Of a stretch of DNA of 64,000 nucleotides, positions 36,814 through 47,483 are shown one piece after another. How positions within the stretch are numbered: position 1 is the first letter of the stretch; every line of letters begins with the position of its first letter. The notes below the pieces were generated by a model. That model did not search any database and had not been told where the DNA came from. It saw only the letters and a list, made by a program, of their open reading frames with translations. Where the stretch lies: the NCBI RefSeq assembly GCF_002018365.1, contig NZ_MVKX01000001.1, forward strand, positions 62,001 to 126,000, written 5' to 3'. This DNA is from Acinetobacter amyesii (GTDB lineage Bacteria > Pseudomonadota > Gammaproteobacteria > Pseudomonadales > Moraxellaceae). The position numbers and the translations under genes are program-made.

Positions 36814-39192
36814 TTGGAAGCGCGCGTAATTGGTCTAGAAAAATTAGGGAAACACGACGTAGAACTCGTGGGTGGTAAAAACTCATCATTAGGTGAAATG
36901 ATCAGCCATCTCGCAAATGCTGGTGTATCTGTTCCTGGTGGTTTTGCTACTACAGCTCAAGCATATCGTGAATTCCTCGAGCAAAGTGGCCTGAACGCTA
37001 AAATTAACGCTGAACTTGCTGCACTCAATGTTGACGATGTAAATGCACTTGCTGAAACTGGTGCGAAAATCCGTCAATGGATTGTAGACACTCCGCTGAC
37101 TGCTGAACTTGAAAAAGAAATTCGTGAAGCTTTCACAGCTCTTTCAAACGGCAACCCTGAAATCGCGGTTGCCGTTCGTTCATCTGCAACTGCAGAAGAC
37201 TTACCAGACGCTTCATTTGCCGGCCAACAAGAAACATTCTTGAACATCCGTGGTATCGACAACATCCTTGTTGCGATTAAAGAAGTATTTGCTTCACTTT
37301 ATAACGACCGCGCAATTTCTTACCGTGTACACCAAAACTTCGCACATGACGTCGTTGCGTTATCTGCAGGTGTTCAACGCATGGTTCGCTCTGAAACAGG
37401 TGCTGCTGGTGTAATGTTTACACTTGATACAGAATCTGGTTTCCGCGACGCAGTTTTCATCACAGCATCTTATGGCTTGGGTGAAATGGTTGTACAAGGT
37501 GCAGTTAACCCTGATGAATTCTATGTATCTAAACCACTTCTAAATGCAGGCAAACACGCTGTATTACGTCGTAACCTTGGTTCTAAACACCAAAAAATGA
37601 TTTATGGTGAAGAAGGCGCTGCTGGTAAATCAGTTGTTGTTGTAGACGTTGAAAAAGCAGATCGTCAACAATTCGCTTTAAATGACCACGAACTTCAAGA
37701 ACTTGCTAAACAAGCATTGATCATTGAAAACCATTACGGTTCAGCAATGGACATTGAATGGGCGAAAGATGGCGATGATGGCCAAATCTATATCGTTCAG
37801 GCACGTCCTGAAACTGTGAAGAGCCGTCAAAATGTAGGCACAATGGAACGCTACCTTCTTAAACAAAAAGGTAATGTGATTTGTGAAGGTCGTTCAATCG
37901 GTCAACGTATTGGTTCTGGTCGCGTGCGTATCGTGACTTCAATCAAAGAAATGGACAAAGTTCAAGACGGCGACGTACTTGTATCTGACATGACTGACCC
38001 AGACTGGGAACCAGTAATGAAACGTGCTGCTGCGATTGTCACTAACCGTGGTGGTCGTACTTGTCACGCTGCGATTATTGCACGTGAACTTGGTGTTCCT
38101 GCAATCGTGGGTTGTGGTAATGCAACTGAAGTATTGACTGACGGTCAAGAAGTGACTGTTTCTTGTGCTGAAGGTGACACAGGCTTTATTTACGAAGGTT
38201 CTTTGGACTTTGAAATCCAACGCAACTCTATCGAATCTATGCCTAAACTTCCGTTCAAAATCATGATGAACGTAGGTAACCCTGACCGCGCATTTGACTT
38301 TGCTCAAATTCCTAACGAAGGTGTTGGTCTTGCTCGACTTGAGTTCATCATCAACCGTATGATCGGCGTACACCCTAAAGCATTGCTTAACATTGACAGT
38401 CTTCCACGTGAAACTCGTGCTGCTGTAATGTCACGTACTGCGGGTTATGCATCTCCTATCGAATTCTATGTTGAAAAACTAGTTGAAGGTATTTCTACAC
38501 TTGCTGCAGCGTTTGCTGACAAACCAGTGATTGTTCGTATGTCTGACTTTAAGTCAAACGAATATGCAAACTTAATCGGTGGTAAGTTATACGAACCTGA
38601 AGAAGAAAACCCAATGCTTGGCTTCCGTGGTGCAAGCCGTTATGTGTCTGACAATTTCCGTGACTGCTTCGAACTTGAATGCCGCGCACTGAAAAAAGCA
38701 CGTGACGAAATGGGCTTAACGAACATTCAAATCATGATTCCTTTCGTACGTACTGTTGCTGAAGCGAAACGTGTTATTGAATTGTTAGCGCTTAACGGTC
38801 TTAAACGTGGTGAAAATGGTCTTAAAGTGATCATGATGTGTGAACTTCCAACTAACGCATTGTTGGCTGAACAGTTCCTTGAACATTTCGACGGTTTCTC
38901 TATCGGTTCTAACGACTTAACTCAGTTAACACTCGGTCTAGACCGTGACTCTGGTATCGTTTCTCACCTATTTGATGAACGTGATCCAGCCGTTAAAGCA
39001 CTTCTTTCAATGGCAATCCATGCTTGTCGTAAAGCTGGCAAATACGTAGGTATTTGTGGTCAAGGTCCTTCAGATCACCCTGACCTAGCTAAATGGTTAA
39101 TGGAACAAGGCATTGAGTCTGTTTCGCTTAACCCAGACTCAGTATTAGACACATGGTTCTTCCTTTCTGAAGAAAAAGCTCAACAAGCTTAA
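36814..39192 (+). CDS. ppsA: phosphoenolpyruvate synthase
   Basis: A 792-residue PEP synthase. The N-terminal ATP-binding domain has [10 protein letters not shown] and [22 protein letters not shown]. The phospho-His is in [23 protein letters not shown] near residue 415. The C-terminal PEP domain ends with CELPTN and [17 protein letters not shown]. It makes PEP from pyruvate and ATP for gluconeogenesis. The start is TTG with GGAG eight bases upstream. A perfect TATAAT box (36762-36767) fits a promoter. The codon use is that of a highly expressed gene. Confidence 0.96.
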   Translation: MEARVIGLEKLGKHDVELVGGKNSSLGEMISHLANAGVSVPGGFATTAQAYREFLEQSGLNAKINAELAALNVDDVNALAETGAKIRQWIVDTPLTAELEKEIREAFTALSNGNPEIAVAVRSSATAEDLPDASFAGQQETFLNIRGIDNILVAIKEVFASLYNDRAISYRVHQNFAHDVVALSAGVQRMVRSETGAAGVMFTLDTESGFRDAVFITASYGLGEMVVQGAVNPDEFYVSKPLLNAGKHAVLRRNLGSKHQKMIYGEEGAAGKSVVVVDVEKADRQQFALNDHELQELAKQALIIENHYGSAMDIEWAKDGDDGQIYIVQARPETVKSRQNVGTMERYLLKQKGNVICEGRSIGQRIGSGRVRIVTSIKEMDKVQDGDVLVSDMTDPDWEPVMKRAAAIVTNRGGRTCHAAIIARELGVPAIVGCGNATEVLTDGQEVTVSCAEGDTGFIYEGSLDFEIQRNSIESMPKLPFKIMMNVGNPDRAFDFAQIPNEGVGLARLEFIINRMIGVHPKALLNIDSLPRETRAAVMSRTAGYASPIEFYVEKLVEGISTLAAAFADKPVIVRMSDFKSNEYANLIGGKLYEPEEENPMLGFRGASRYVSDNFRDCFELECRALKKARDEMGLTNIQIMIPFVRTVAEAKRVIELLALNGLKRGENGLKVIMMCELPTNALLAEQFLEHFDGFSIGSNDLTQLTLGLDRDSGIVSHLFDERDPAVKALLSMAIHACRKAGKYVGICGQGPSDHPDLAKWLMEQGIESVSLNPDSVLDTWFFLSEEKAQQA

Positions 39193-39203
39193 TAAACTGT
39201 GTT

Positions 39204-39234
39204 AAAAAAAGACCCACATGTGGGTCTTTTTTTT
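39204..39234 (+). terminator. strong terminator after ppsA
   Basis: AAAAGACCCA-CATG-TGGGTCTTTT with a long T-run, 12 bases after the stop. Confidence 0.93.
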
Positions 39235-39274
39235 TATTTATACTTTTACAGACGTTTTTTGAGATTTTAGTTTT

Positions 39275-40057
39275 ATGCAGATTTACTTGGCACGAAATAA
39301 CCAACAAGCTGGTCCCTACACCTTAGAACAACTTAACCAAATGCTCGCGAGCCAACAAGTGTTACTCACGGACTTGGTTTGGCACCAAGGTATGACCGAA
39401 TGGAAAGCTTTGGGTGAACTCACTCAAGGTCAGTTGGTTTATATGCCTGCAGGATATACTGCACCAACAGCATTCGAATCAAATCAAACTGTAACTACGC
39501 CATCAAATACCTATGCACAGCCTCAAGCGGTACAAGAGCTAACTAGCCTAGCTAGTATTCCTAAACGTGTTTTGGCGAAAATCGTCGATTTACTGCTTTG
39601 GATACCAGCAACTTTTATCTTAACGGCATTTTTTAGTCCAAGTGAAAAGACACAATTTGCAAATCTGAATGAACAGTTTATGCAAGCTGTGATGACCCCA
39701 AATGCTGACCCCAATGTTTTACAGGCATTACAAACACAAATGGTTGAAATGTTTCCCAACCAAGCTTGGATTGCAATGTTTGCCTACCTATTTATCATGC
39801 TTTTCATTCAAGCGTATTTGATTGCTAAATCAGGTCAAAGCATTGGTAAAAAAATCACCAAGATTAAAATTGTAGATGCCGAAACCAGTCAACCTGTAAA
39901 CCTCATGCGTGGCTTCACTTTACGCAGTGTTTTATTTATTTTCCTGAACTTTTTATCAATGCCATTAAGCGTAATCATCGATTCCGTTTTCATTTTCGGC
40001 AAGAAGCGTCAAACCTTGCATGACAAATTGGCAAAAACCAAGGTAATAAACCAATAA
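39275..40057 (+). CDS. GYF-like plus RDD membrane protein
   Basis: A 260-residue two-domain protein. Residues about 3-50 form a GYF_2 domain (YLARNNQQAGPYTLEQLNQM, then VWHQGMTEWKALGEL). From about residue 92 an RDD domain follows with PKRVLAKIVDLLLWI and KSGQSIGKKITKIKIVDAET, with three to four membrane helices. The GYF part is a cytoplasmic peptide-binding module; RDD proteins are thought to be transport-linked or ion-related. No function is assigned. It is a single-gene unit between ppsA and cyoA. Confidence 0.83.
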   Translation: MQIYLARNNQQAGPYTLEQLNQMLASQQVLLTDLVWHQGMTEWKALGELTQGQLVYMPAGYTAPTAFESNQTVTTPSNTYAQPQAVQELTSLASIPKRVLAKIVDLLLWIPATFILTAFFSPSEKTQFANLNEQFMQAVMTPNADPNVLQALQTQMVEMFPNQAWIAMFAYLFIMLFIQAYLIAKSGQSIGKKITKIKIVDAETSQPVNLMRGFTLRSVLFIFLNFLSMPLSVIIDSVFIFGKKRQTLHDKLAKTKVINQ

Positions 40058-40072
40058 TTTTCACTTTTATTC

Positions 40073-40098
40073 AGGGATGATTTTTTCATCCCTTTTTT
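40073..40098 (+). terminator. terminator after the RDD gene
   Basis: AGGGATG pairs with CATCCCT around a T-rich loop, followed by six T residues. Confidence 0.82.
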
Positions 40099-40243
40099 GT
40101 GCATTATATTGAAATTAAAATAAAATTCAGATAAAAAAAATACAATCCCGACTAGCAAAATAGGGTTTTAATACAGTCATTTAAAGCATCTTTATGTATA
40201 GCTTAGTTTGCCGATATCAGGCATAATGCCCTACAACGTAGCG

Positions 40244-40300
40244 GTGTCGCATCATTGTGACTGTTTTTTCATGTCTGAAAAAATCACAATCATGCGACAC
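40244..40300 (+). promoter_or_regulatory. long leader hairpin before cyoA
   Basis: A near-perfect hairpin of about 24 pairs. Outer stem: GTGTCGCAT with ATGCGACAC. Middle stem: ATTGTGA with TCACAAT. Inner stem: TTTTTTCA with TGAAAAAA around a TGTC loop. The flaws are one C-C mismatch and a CTG bulge. It ends 60 bases before the cyoA ATG, and CATAAT (40222) could be the -10 box, placing the hairpin at the 5' end of the mRNA. There is no strong T-run. Confidence 0.65.
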
Positions 40301-40359
40301 TTTATTCGCTATCCCAAATTTTAAATTTAGGGAATGGGACTCTTCACCGAGGTTGTAAA

Positions 40360-41427
40360 ATGAGACAAACAATTTTAGCTGTATTGTCTTTATCTGCGAT
40401 CGCTGCACTCTTAACTGGGTGTGGTGGTGATATGGTACTTCTAAACTCAAAAGGTCCAGTTGCTGAAGGTCAATCAAACCTCATGCTTACTGCGATCTAC
40501 CTAATGTTGTTGGTCGTTATTCCATCAGCACTTATGGCGTTATGGTTTGGTTGGAAATATCGCGCGTCAAATAAAGATGCAGACTATAAACCTACTTGGG
40601 CACACTCGACTGCAATTGAAGTTGTAGTTTGGGGTATTCCTGTCATTATTATTGGTATTTTAGCGGCATTAACATGGTGGGGCTCACACGAGTACGATCC
40701 ATACAAACCATTAAAATCAGAAAAAGCACCATTAACAGTTCAAGTTATTGCTGAACAATTTAAATGGATCTTTATCTACCCGGAACAAGGCATCGCGACT
40801 GTAAACGAAATGCGTTTCCCAGAGAAAACTCCGGTATCGCTTCGTATTACATCTAACTTTACGATGAACTCATTCTTCATCCCTGCGTTAGGTGGTCAGA
40901 TTTATGCAATGGCGGGTATGCAAACTCACCTGAACCTTTTAGCTGACGAACTTAGTCCTGCTGAAGGCTTCCGTGGTTTCTCATCTAACTACTCAGGTTA
41001 CGGTTTCTCACAAATGCGCTTCCGCGCTCACTCTGTGACAGATACTCAGTTTGCTGAATGGGTTTCTGCTGTTAAAGCTGGTAATGGTACTTCAGTGAAT
41101 CCACAAGCAGTTCAAAAAACTGTTTTAGACCAAGCTGAATTCCAAACTCTTAAAGACGGCGACCGCTCTAAACATCAGATCGAAGCTTTAGTTGCTAGAG
41201 CAACTACTCCTGAAGAAAAGGCAAAAGCTGAAGCAATGAAGCCTTACCCTACTAAGCCACATCCAGTGACTTATTACTCTTCAGTAGAACCTAAATTGTT
41301 CGAATCAGTGATCAATAAATACATGAGTAACTACCACGGTGCTGATCATACAGCTACTGTTGGACACGAAGCTGCTGCTTCTGAAGCTCATGCAGGCGTT
41401 GAACATGCGACTGTTGCAGGGGAATAA
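40360..41427 (+). CDS. cyoA: cytochrome bo3 ubiquinol oxidase subunit II
   Basis: A 355-residue CyoA. It is a lipoprotein (lipobox LLTGC at residues 18-22) with two membrane helices (about 40-65 and 85-108) and a periplasmic cupredoxin domain. The domain (NFTMNSFFIPALGGQIYAMAGM near residue 170) lacks the CuA Cys pair, as expected of a quinol rather than cytochrome c oxidase. A long His- and Ala-rich C-terminal tail extends it. First gene of cyoABCDE; cyoB follows after three bases. Confidence 0.95.
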   Translation: MRQTILAVLSLSAIAALLTGCGGDMVLLNSKGPVAEGQSNLMLTAIYLMLLVVIPSALMALWFGWKYRASNKDADYKPTWAHSTAIEVVVWGIPVIIIGILAALTWWGSHEYDPYKPLKSEKAPLTVQVIAEQFKWIFIYPEQGIATVNEMRFPEKTPVSLRITSNFTMNSFFIPALGGQIYAMAGMQTHLNLLADELSPAEGFRGFSSNYSGYGFSQMRFRAHSVTDTQFAEWVSAVKAGNGTSVNPQAVQKTVLDQAEFQTLKDGDRSKHQIEALVARATTPEEKAKAEAMKPYPTKPHPVTYYSSVEPKLFESVINKYMSNYHGADHTATVGHEAAASEAHAGVEHATVAGE

Positions 41428-41430
41428 GAC

Positions 41431-43419
41431 ATGAGCTTATTAGGTAAGTTAGGACCAGATGCAATTCCACACGATCCAATCGTGTTGGTTACTGTTGCAA
41501 TGATGATCCTTGGCGGTATCGCAGTTGTTGCTGGTATCACCTACTTTAAAAAATGGGGCTACTTGTGGAACGAATGGTTCACATCTGTAGACCATAAAAA
41601 AATTGGTATCATGTATATCCTCGTGTCAATTGTCATGCTTGTGCGTGGTTTTGCCGATGCGATTATGATGCGTCTTCAACTGTTCCTTGCAAAAGGTGGC
41701 GGTGAAGGTTACTTACACCCAGAACACTATGACCAGATCTTTACTGCCCACGGCGTAATCATGATCTTCTTCGTAGCGATGGGTCTAGTTGTTGGTTTAA
41801 TGAACGTTGCTGTACCACTTCAAATTGGTGCGCGTGACGTAGCATTCCCATTATTAAACTCTCTAAGCTTCTGGTTATTTGCCGGCGCTGCGGGCTTAAT
41901 GATGGCTTCTCTTGCAATTGGTGAATTCGCTGCAACAGGTTGGATGGCTTACCCTCCACTTTCTGGCATCGAATACTCTCCAGGTGTAGGTGTAGACTAC
42001 TATATCTGGGCACTTCAGGTTTCTGGTCTTGGTACGCTTCTTACTGGTGTTAACTTCTTCGTTACCATCATCAAAATGCGTGCGCCTGGCATGAAACTTA
42101 TGGACATGCCTATTTTCACTTGGACTGCATTAGTTACTGTAGTGCTTATCGTTGCAACTTTCCCAGTTTTGACTGCGACTATTGCAATGCTTTCACTTGA
42201 CCGTTACTTCGGCTTCCACTTCTTTACAAATGACATGGGTGGTAGCCCAATGTTGTATGTAAACTTGATTTGGACTTGGGGTCACCCAGAAGTTTACATC
42301 TTGGTATTACCTGCTTTTGGTATTTACTCAGAAGTTACTGCTGTGTTCTCACGCAAAGCGTTGTTCGGCTACAAATCTATGGTGTACGCAACTGTAGCAA
42401 TTGGTGTTCTTTCACTGGTTGTTTGGGTTCACCACTTCTTTACAATGGGTGCTGGTGCCAACGTTAACGCGTTCTTCGGTATCATGACCATGATCATTGC
42501 GATCCCAACTGGTGTGAAAATCTTCTCTTGGTTATTCACCATGTACAAGGGCCGCATCACCTATACAACTCCAATGCTTTGGACACTTGGCTTCCTTGTG
42601 ACTTTCGGTATTGGTGGTTTAACAGGCGTATTAATGGCAGTTCCACCAGCGGACTTCTTAGTACACAACTCTTTATTCCTTATCGCTCACTTCCATAACG
42701 TAATTATTGGTGGTGTAGTGTTCGCGATGTTCGCGGGTATCATTTTCTACTGGCCAAAAATGTTTGGTTGGAAACTGAATGAAACTTGGGGTAAAGCAGC
42801 GTTCTGGTTCTGGTTCTTCGGTTTCTATTTTGCATTCATGCCACTTTATATCCTTGGTTTCATGGGTATGACTCGTCGTTTGAATACATATGACAACCCT
42901 GAATGGGATCCGTACTTAGCGATTGCTTTATTTGGTTCTGTATTGGTTGCTATCGGTATCTTCTGTTTTGTTATGCAAATTGTTGTTGGTTTCCTTCAAC
43001 GCAAAGACAACATGGACGTTACTGGCGATATCTGGGATGGTCGTACTCTTGAGTGGGCTACTTCATCTCCTTCACCATTCTATAACTTTGCTTATCTTCC
43101 AAAGATCAATGGTATTGATACTTTCTGGACTGACAAAGAAAATGGTGTTGCATACGCTAAACCAACTACCTATGAAGACATCCACATGCCAACAAACCGT
43201 GCGGCTGGTTTCGTAATTGCAATGTTTATTACAGTTATGGGCTTCGCATTAATCTGGCATATTTGGTGGTTAGTAGTTGTTACTTTCATTGCTGCAATCA
43301 TTAGCTTCATCGTTTCTTCTTTCACTAAGAAAGTGGATTACTATGTTCCTGCTGCAGAAGTTGAACGTATCGAAAATGAACGCTATGCGCTTCTTGAAAA
43401 ACACTTGAAGAAGGACTAA
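41431..43419 (+). CDS. cyoB: cytochrome bo3 ubiquinol oxidase subunit I
   Basis: A 662-residue heme-copper oxidase core, almost identical in size to E. coli CyoB. Metal ligands are visible: His in [11 protein letters not shown], the CuB His and cross-linked Tyr in [17 protein letters not shown], the HH pair in [10 protein letters not shown] and the His pair in [12 protein letters not shown]. It reduces oxygen to water and pumps protons. cyoC begins four bases later. Codon use suggests high expression. Confidence 0.97.
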   Translation: MSLLGKLGPDAIPHDPIVLVTVAMMILGGIAVVAGITYFKKWGYLWNEWFTSVDHKKIGIMYILVSIVMLVRGFADAIMMRLQLFLAKGGGEGYLHPEHYDQIFTAHGVIMIFFVAMGLVVGLMNVAVPLQIGARDVAFPLLNSLSFWLFAGAAGLMMASLAIGEFAATGWMAYPPLSGIEYSPGVGVDYYIWALQVSGLGTLLTGVNFFVTIIKMRAPGMKLMDMPIFTWTALVTVVLIVATFPVLTATIAMLSLDRYFGFHFFTNDMGGSPMLYVNLIWTWGHPEVYILVLPAFGIYSEVTAVFSRKALFGYKSMVYATVAIGVLSLVVWVHHFFTMGAGANVNAFFGIMTMIIAIPTGVKIFSWLFTMYKGRITYTTPMLWTLGFLVTFGIGGLTGVLMAVPPADFLVHNSLFLIAHFHNVIIGGVVFAMFAGIIFYWPKMFGWKLNETWGKAAFWFWFFGFYFAFMPLYILGFMGMTRRLNTYDNPEWDPYLAIALFGSVLVAIGIFCFVMQIVVGFLQRKDNMDVTGDIWDGRTLEWATSSPSPFYNFAYLPKINGIDTFWTDKENGVAYAKPTTYEDIHMPTNRAAGFVIAMFITVMGFALIWHIWWLVVVTFIAAIISFIVSSFTKKVDYYVPAAEVERIENERYALLEKHLKKD

Positions 43420-43423
43420 GACA

Positions 43424-44044
43424 ATGGCTGAAGTACTTCATCACGACAACCACGGACATGACGAGCATCATCATCACGATGATACTGACATCACTGTCTT
43501 TGGTTTCTGGACTTACTTGATGAGTGACTTGGTTCTTTTCGGGACACTCTTCATCGCGTTCGCTGTATTAAGTAGCCACGTTCCAGTGGGTACGCCAAGT
43601 GCACAAGAGCTGTTTGGTGAATCTTTAGGTTTCGTTTTAACTGAAACTTTCGCCCTTCTTATCTCTTCTGTAACTTTTGGTTTTGCTGTTCTTGCAGCAT
43701 ACAAGAAAAATGTTGGTCAAGTTTTAACTTGGTTAGCAGTTACTTGGGTATTTGGTGCAGCCTTCATTGGCATGGAACTTTATGAGTTCAATCATTTAGT
43801 TCATGCTGGTCATGGCCCAAGCACAAGTGCGTTCTTATCTGCGTTCTTTACTCTAGTTGGTACGCACGGTATTCACGTAACTTCTGGTTTGGTATGGATG
43901 CTTGTGTTGATGTTCCAAATCAAGAAATATGGTTTGACACTTCCAAACACTCGTCGTCTTGCTTGCCTAAGCTTGTTCTGGCACTTCCTTGACATCGTTT
44001 GGATCTGCGTATTCAGCGTTGTTTACTTGATGGGAGTTATCTAA
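43424..44044 (+). CDS. cyoC: cytochrome bo3 ubiquinol oxidase subunit III
   Basis: A 206-residue subunit III with five membrane helices. The His-rich N-terminus ([17 protein letters not shown]) precedes [18 protein letters not shown], a typical CyoC start. The block [30 protein letters not shown] is conserved. The TAA stop overlaps the ATG of cyoD by one base. Confidence 0.95.
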   Translation: MAEVLHHDNHGHDEHHHHDDTDITVFGFWTYLMSDLVLFGTLFIAFAVLSSHVPVGTPSAQELFGESLGFVLTETFALLISSVTFGFAVLAAYKKNVGQVLTWLAVTWVFGAAFIGMELYEFNHLVHAGHGPSTSAFLSAFFTLVGTHGIHVTSGLVWMLVLMFQIKKYGLTLPNTRRLACLSLFWHFLDIVWICVFSVVYLMGVI

Positions 44045-44370
44045 TGAGTCACGATCATAACTCTGCTGGTGCAGCTCACGGTAACGTTAAACAATATACA
44101 ATCGGTTTTATCCTTTCTGTTCTACTTACCGTAATTCCATTCGGTATGGTAATGGCAGGTGGTTTTAGCCGCGGTCTATTGGTTGCCGTAATCGCGATTA
44201 CTGCGGTTGCTCAGGTTCTTATTCAGTTAGTTTACTTCCTGCATATGAACTCTTCTTCAGAGCAACGCTGGAACGTGATTGCATTTGTTTATACAATCCT
44301 CACAATTGCTATCCTTTTAGTAGGTTCTGTGTGGATTATGAACTACCTTCACTTCAACATGATGATCTAA
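44044..44370 (+). CDS. cyoD: cytochrome bo3 ubiquinol oxidase subunit IV
   Basis: A 108-residue CyoD with three membrane helices. I start it at ATG 44044, which overlaps the cyoC stop (TAATG), since the upstream extension does not match the family. The helix with QVLIQLVYFLHMNSSSEQRWN is the family hallmark. It helps assemble the CuB site. cyoE starts ten bases after its stop. Confidence 0.94.
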   Translation: MSHDHNSAGAAHGNVKQYTIGFILSVLLTVIPFGMVMAGGFSRGLLVAVIAITAVAQVLIQLVYFLHMNSSSEQRWNVIAFVYTILTIAILLVGSVWIMNYLHFNMMI

Positions 44371-44380
44371 ACTGGTCGTC

Positions 44381-45259
44381 ATGCTGAAAAAGTATTTATT
44401 CCTGACTAAACCAGGAATTCTCTTTGGTAACTTTGTTACCGCTTTGGGTGGCTACTTTGTAGCTGCCCAAGGTTCTGTAGATTTCCTTCTGTTGCTTCTT
44501 ACCCTCTTAGGCACCCTCTTTGTGGTCGCTTCTGGATGTGTTGTCAATAACGTTATTGATCAAGACATCGACTCAAAAATGCAACGCACACAAAATCGTG
44601 CGATGGTTAAAAAATCAATCTCGATTCCTGTTGCTTTAGTTTTTGCTTTAGTTTTAGGTGTAATTGGTTTTAGCATTTTATGGTTCTGGGTAAATGCTTA
44701 CGCTTTTCTTTTTGCTGTTATTGGTTTTGTCGTATACGTTGGTTTTTACAGCTTATGGACAAAACGAACAACAATCCATCAAACCATTATCGGCAGTCTT
44801 TCTGGCGCAGCGCCACCTGTAATCGGGTATACGGCTGTTGCAAACCAGTTTGATTTAGGTGCATTACTAATTTTTATTGGTTATGCATTTTGGCAAATGC
44901 CTCATTCTTGGGGAATTGCAGTTTACCGATTTGATGACTACAAAAATGCAGGAATTCCAATTTTACCTGTAGCACGTTCAATTCATCGAACCAAGGTTGA
45001 ATCTTTGGTTTACGTGATTTTGTTCTGCATCACCATGAACGGTTTATACTTTTATGGTTATGCCAATTGGATTTATATGATTGTCCTGAATGCCTTAAGT
45101 CTGTATTGGATTTATTTAACCATTCAAGGATTCAAAGCTGAAGATGATCAAGTTTGGGCAAAACAATATTTCATGTTTTCGGTCAAATTGATCACAGTGA
45201 TTAGTTTAATTTTTAGTTTTACTTCCACTGCCCCTCTGAAGCCAATTGTATTTTTTTAA
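44381..45259 (+). CDS. cyoE: protoheme IX farnesyltransferase
   Basis: A 292-residue UbiA-type prenyltransferase that makes heme O from heme B for the oxidase. The first acidic motif NNVIDQDIDSKMQRTQNR is near residue 53 and the second region YRFDDYKNAGIPILP near 184. About eight membrane helices are visible. It is the last gene of the cyo operon and is followed closely by a terminator. Confidence 0.95.
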   Translation: MLKKYLFLTKPGILFGNFVTALGGYFVAAQGSVDFLLLLLTLLGTLFVVASGCVVNNVIDQDIDSKMQRTQNRAMVKKSISIPVALVFALVLGVIGFSILWFWVNAYAFLFAVIGFVVYVGFYSLWTKRTTIHQTIIGSLSGAAPPVIGYTAVANQFDLGALLIFIGYAFWQMPHSWGIAVYRFDDYKNAGIPILPVARSIHRTKVESLVYVILFCITMNGLYFYGYANWIYMIVLNALSLYWIYLTIQGFKAEDDQVWAKQYFMFSVKLITVISLIFSFTSTAPLKPIVFF

Positions 45260-45262
45260 AGA

Positions 45263-45290
45263 AGATAGAGTTTTACTCTATCTTTTTTTT
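45263..45290 (+). terminator. cyo operon terminator
   Basis: AGATAGAG-TTTTA-CTCTATCT followed by seven T residues, four bases after the cyoE stop codon. Confidence 0.92.
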
Positions 45291-45362
45291 ATTTCTAGGC
45301 ATCTTCAATCAACTTTCCCTACTTGATATCATTGCACCTACAATTATAAATAACCGTGCCTT

Positions 45363-47480
45363 ATGTCTTCTCAACAAAAAATTCTTCGCTCTGCTCTTTT
45401 CACATCATCTATTCCTTTTGGCATTTTTTTTAGCACACACAGTCATGCAGGTATGGATGTCTATTGTGAACCTTCGACAGAAATTCAGACCAATGCCTAT
45501 ACTGCATGCAATGAATTGCCTGCGCTCACGCCGGCAAATGACAATCAAACCAATATGCTGCTGTTGCTTAGCGATTTAGGTATTGCCAAATTTAATATTC
45601 AAGAAGAAAAATCCACTTTATGGACAACTAGCTATAGCAAAGTCCCTTTTGAAGTTTCCAATCTATTAGTGAATAGTCGCAATAAATTACCAAATGCGCG
45701 CAAACCGCTAAAAGCACCAGATTTAAGCTATAACGAGCATTGCAATAGCCTGCAAAATGGTGCGCACGCGTTTATTCAACAAGTCAAAACGGACACGAAG
45801 CTTTCAAGCAGTGAAAAAGACATGCTGATCCATGAGCGTCAAAAAATTAATGAATGTGAAAACACATTAGCTTTACTGAGCGTGAATCCCAATTGGTCTG
45901 CCGCTGCACGTCAATATGTATCCTATCTAAATGCAACGATCTCTTTTTACAATACTAACTTTTCCACAGCGACTAAGATTTATTCAGTACTAACCAATGT
46001 TGATCAAGCATGGTTAAAAGAAACTTCTCAATATATGCTGATTCGTAGCACCTTAAATGAAGCCTATCAAAGTGGTGTTGGTGAATATGGTGATTTAGTA
46101 CATGACAAACTCAATCAAAACTTATTAACCACTTTTTTTAATAACATTACCCAATATTTTAAGCTCTATCCGCAAGGTCAATATGCAGCAAGCGCACGCG
46201 GTTTATTAAGACGTGGTTTTTGGCTCAGCGGTAAACACGATTTACTGATCAATGAATATGTCTGGCAAATCAATCATCCAACATCCAGCGTCTATAATTT
46301 AGAATTGCCAAATCTGCCTTATGAATTAGATCGTCATGTTTTTCAAAGTAAAAGACTCAATATCAAAAATTTAAAAGATCCATTTTTTCTTAGCATTTAT
46401 GACCTTATGCATATGCGCAAAAAAGAAACAACCGATGATATGGTCATTTCATGGGCTGATTTAAACGCACAGAAAATTTATTTTAAAGATTCGCCAGAAC
46501 TGTTCCAGTATTTGCAGGCAAATCACTTATTTTATGTGCAAAACAAAGCACAAGAAGCACTCAAATATCTGCCACAACGAGCACCGAGCAGCATCAACAG
46601 TTACCTACAGTTGAGCCAGCTACTACTTAAAGGCCGTATTCTGGAAGCTAGTGGGCGAAATCAAACCACTCAACAATATTGGGAAAACCTACTTTCCATC
46701 AGCAAAACCGCCGAACAACGTGGATTGGCTGAACTTATGCTCTATCGCTACTATGCTCAACAGCAAAATACTGCACAATTTATTGGTTCATCAGCCAAAA
46801 TCAAGCAAGCTTATCTACAGCAACAATATTTAGTCGATGCAGCGAATGAGCAAAGTTTAATGTCTGTGGTCAAAAATAACGTGGCCACGCAAGATCAAAA
46901 AAATGTAGCGCTTTATACCCTACTAAATAAGTCATTGGCTTATCAAAACTTTGATTTATTTAACCAAGCGTATCGTGAATTACCAAGCAACGCAGCACAA
47001 TTTAATACTGAACAATACACTGCGGAGAAATATCGCAATCAGCCGCCATTTGCAAATTTCTTATGGAAAGGTGCAAGCGTGAGCAATTCGATTAAATGTC
47101 CTGACTTGGCAACTTTAACCCAACAATTGCAAGTCAATCCAAAAGACCTGAGCCTTAATTTATGCTTAGGTGAATATGCGCGTAGTTCACAAGCCTATAC
47201 CATACTAAATCTCAACTACCTGCCTGATGATTCACTGCAAAGTTTCAAGGGGACTTATTTTGCCCGTGGTGATGTATATAAAAACATTATTAAAACAGGG
47301 ACAAAATCTGAATTAACAGCTTATGCGCTGTACCGTGCCATTCAATGTTATGCGCCAAGTGGCAATAATGAATGCCAAGACAAAGATGTAAATAAGTCGG
47401 TTCGAAAACAATGGTTTGATCAAATCAAACGCGACTATCCTGAAACCAACTGGGCTAAATCTCTAAAATATTATTGGTAA
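45363..47480 (+). CDS. exported helical-repeat protein of unknown function
   Basis: A 705-residue protein that I cannot assign to a named family. The N-terminus is a signal peptide (LFTSSIPFGIFFSTHSHA, cleavage near GMDVYC). The rest is helical and tandem-repeat-like, for example SYLNATISFYNTNFSTATKIYS near 190 and YPQGQYAASARGLLRRGFW near 258, similar in style to TPR proteins. Several Cys pairs suggest disulfides in the periplasm. A DUF3142 lipoprotein gene follows immediately, so the two proteins may work together. No Shine-Dalgarno box precedes the start. Confidence 0.65.
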   Translation: MSSQQKILRSALFTSSIPFGIFFSTHSHAGMDVYCEPSTEIQTNAYTACNELPALTPANDNQTNMLLLLSDLGIAKFNIQEEKSTLWTTSYSKVPFEVSNLLVNSRNKLPNARKPLKAPDLSYNEHCNSLQNGAHAFIQQVKTDTKLSSSEKDMLIHERQKINECENTLALLSVNPNWSAAARQYVSYLNATISFYNTNFSTATKIYSVLTNVDQAWLKETSQYMLIRSTLNEAYQSGVGEYGDLVHDKLNQNLLTTFFNNITQYFKLYPQGQYAASARGLLRRGFWLSGKHDLLINEYVWQINHPTSSVYNLELPNLPYELDRHVFQSKRLNIKNLKDPFFLSIYDLMHMRKKETTDDMVISWADLNAQKIYFKDSPELFQYLQANHLFYVQNKAQEALKYLPQRAPSSINSYLQLSQLLLKGRILEASGRNQTTQQYWENLLSISKTAEQRGLAELMLYRYYAQQQNTAQFIGSSAKIKQAYLQQQYLVDAANEQSLMSVVKNNVATQDQKNVALYTLLNKSLAYQNFDLFNQAYRELPSNAAQFNTEQYTAEKYRNQPPFANFLWKGASVSNSIKCPDLATLTQQLQVNPKDLSLNLCLGEYARSSQAYTILNLNYLPDDSLQSFKGTYFARGDVYKNIIKTGTKSELTAYALYRAIQCYAPSGNNECQDKDVNKSVRKQWFDQIKRDYPETNWAKSLKYYW

Positions 47481-47483
47481 TTG

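Noticed and set aside
37939..38373. A 144-codon open frame on the minus strand
   Set aside because: It is a shadow of ppsA with strong codon bias; the translation is Thr/Val/His-rich without domain features.
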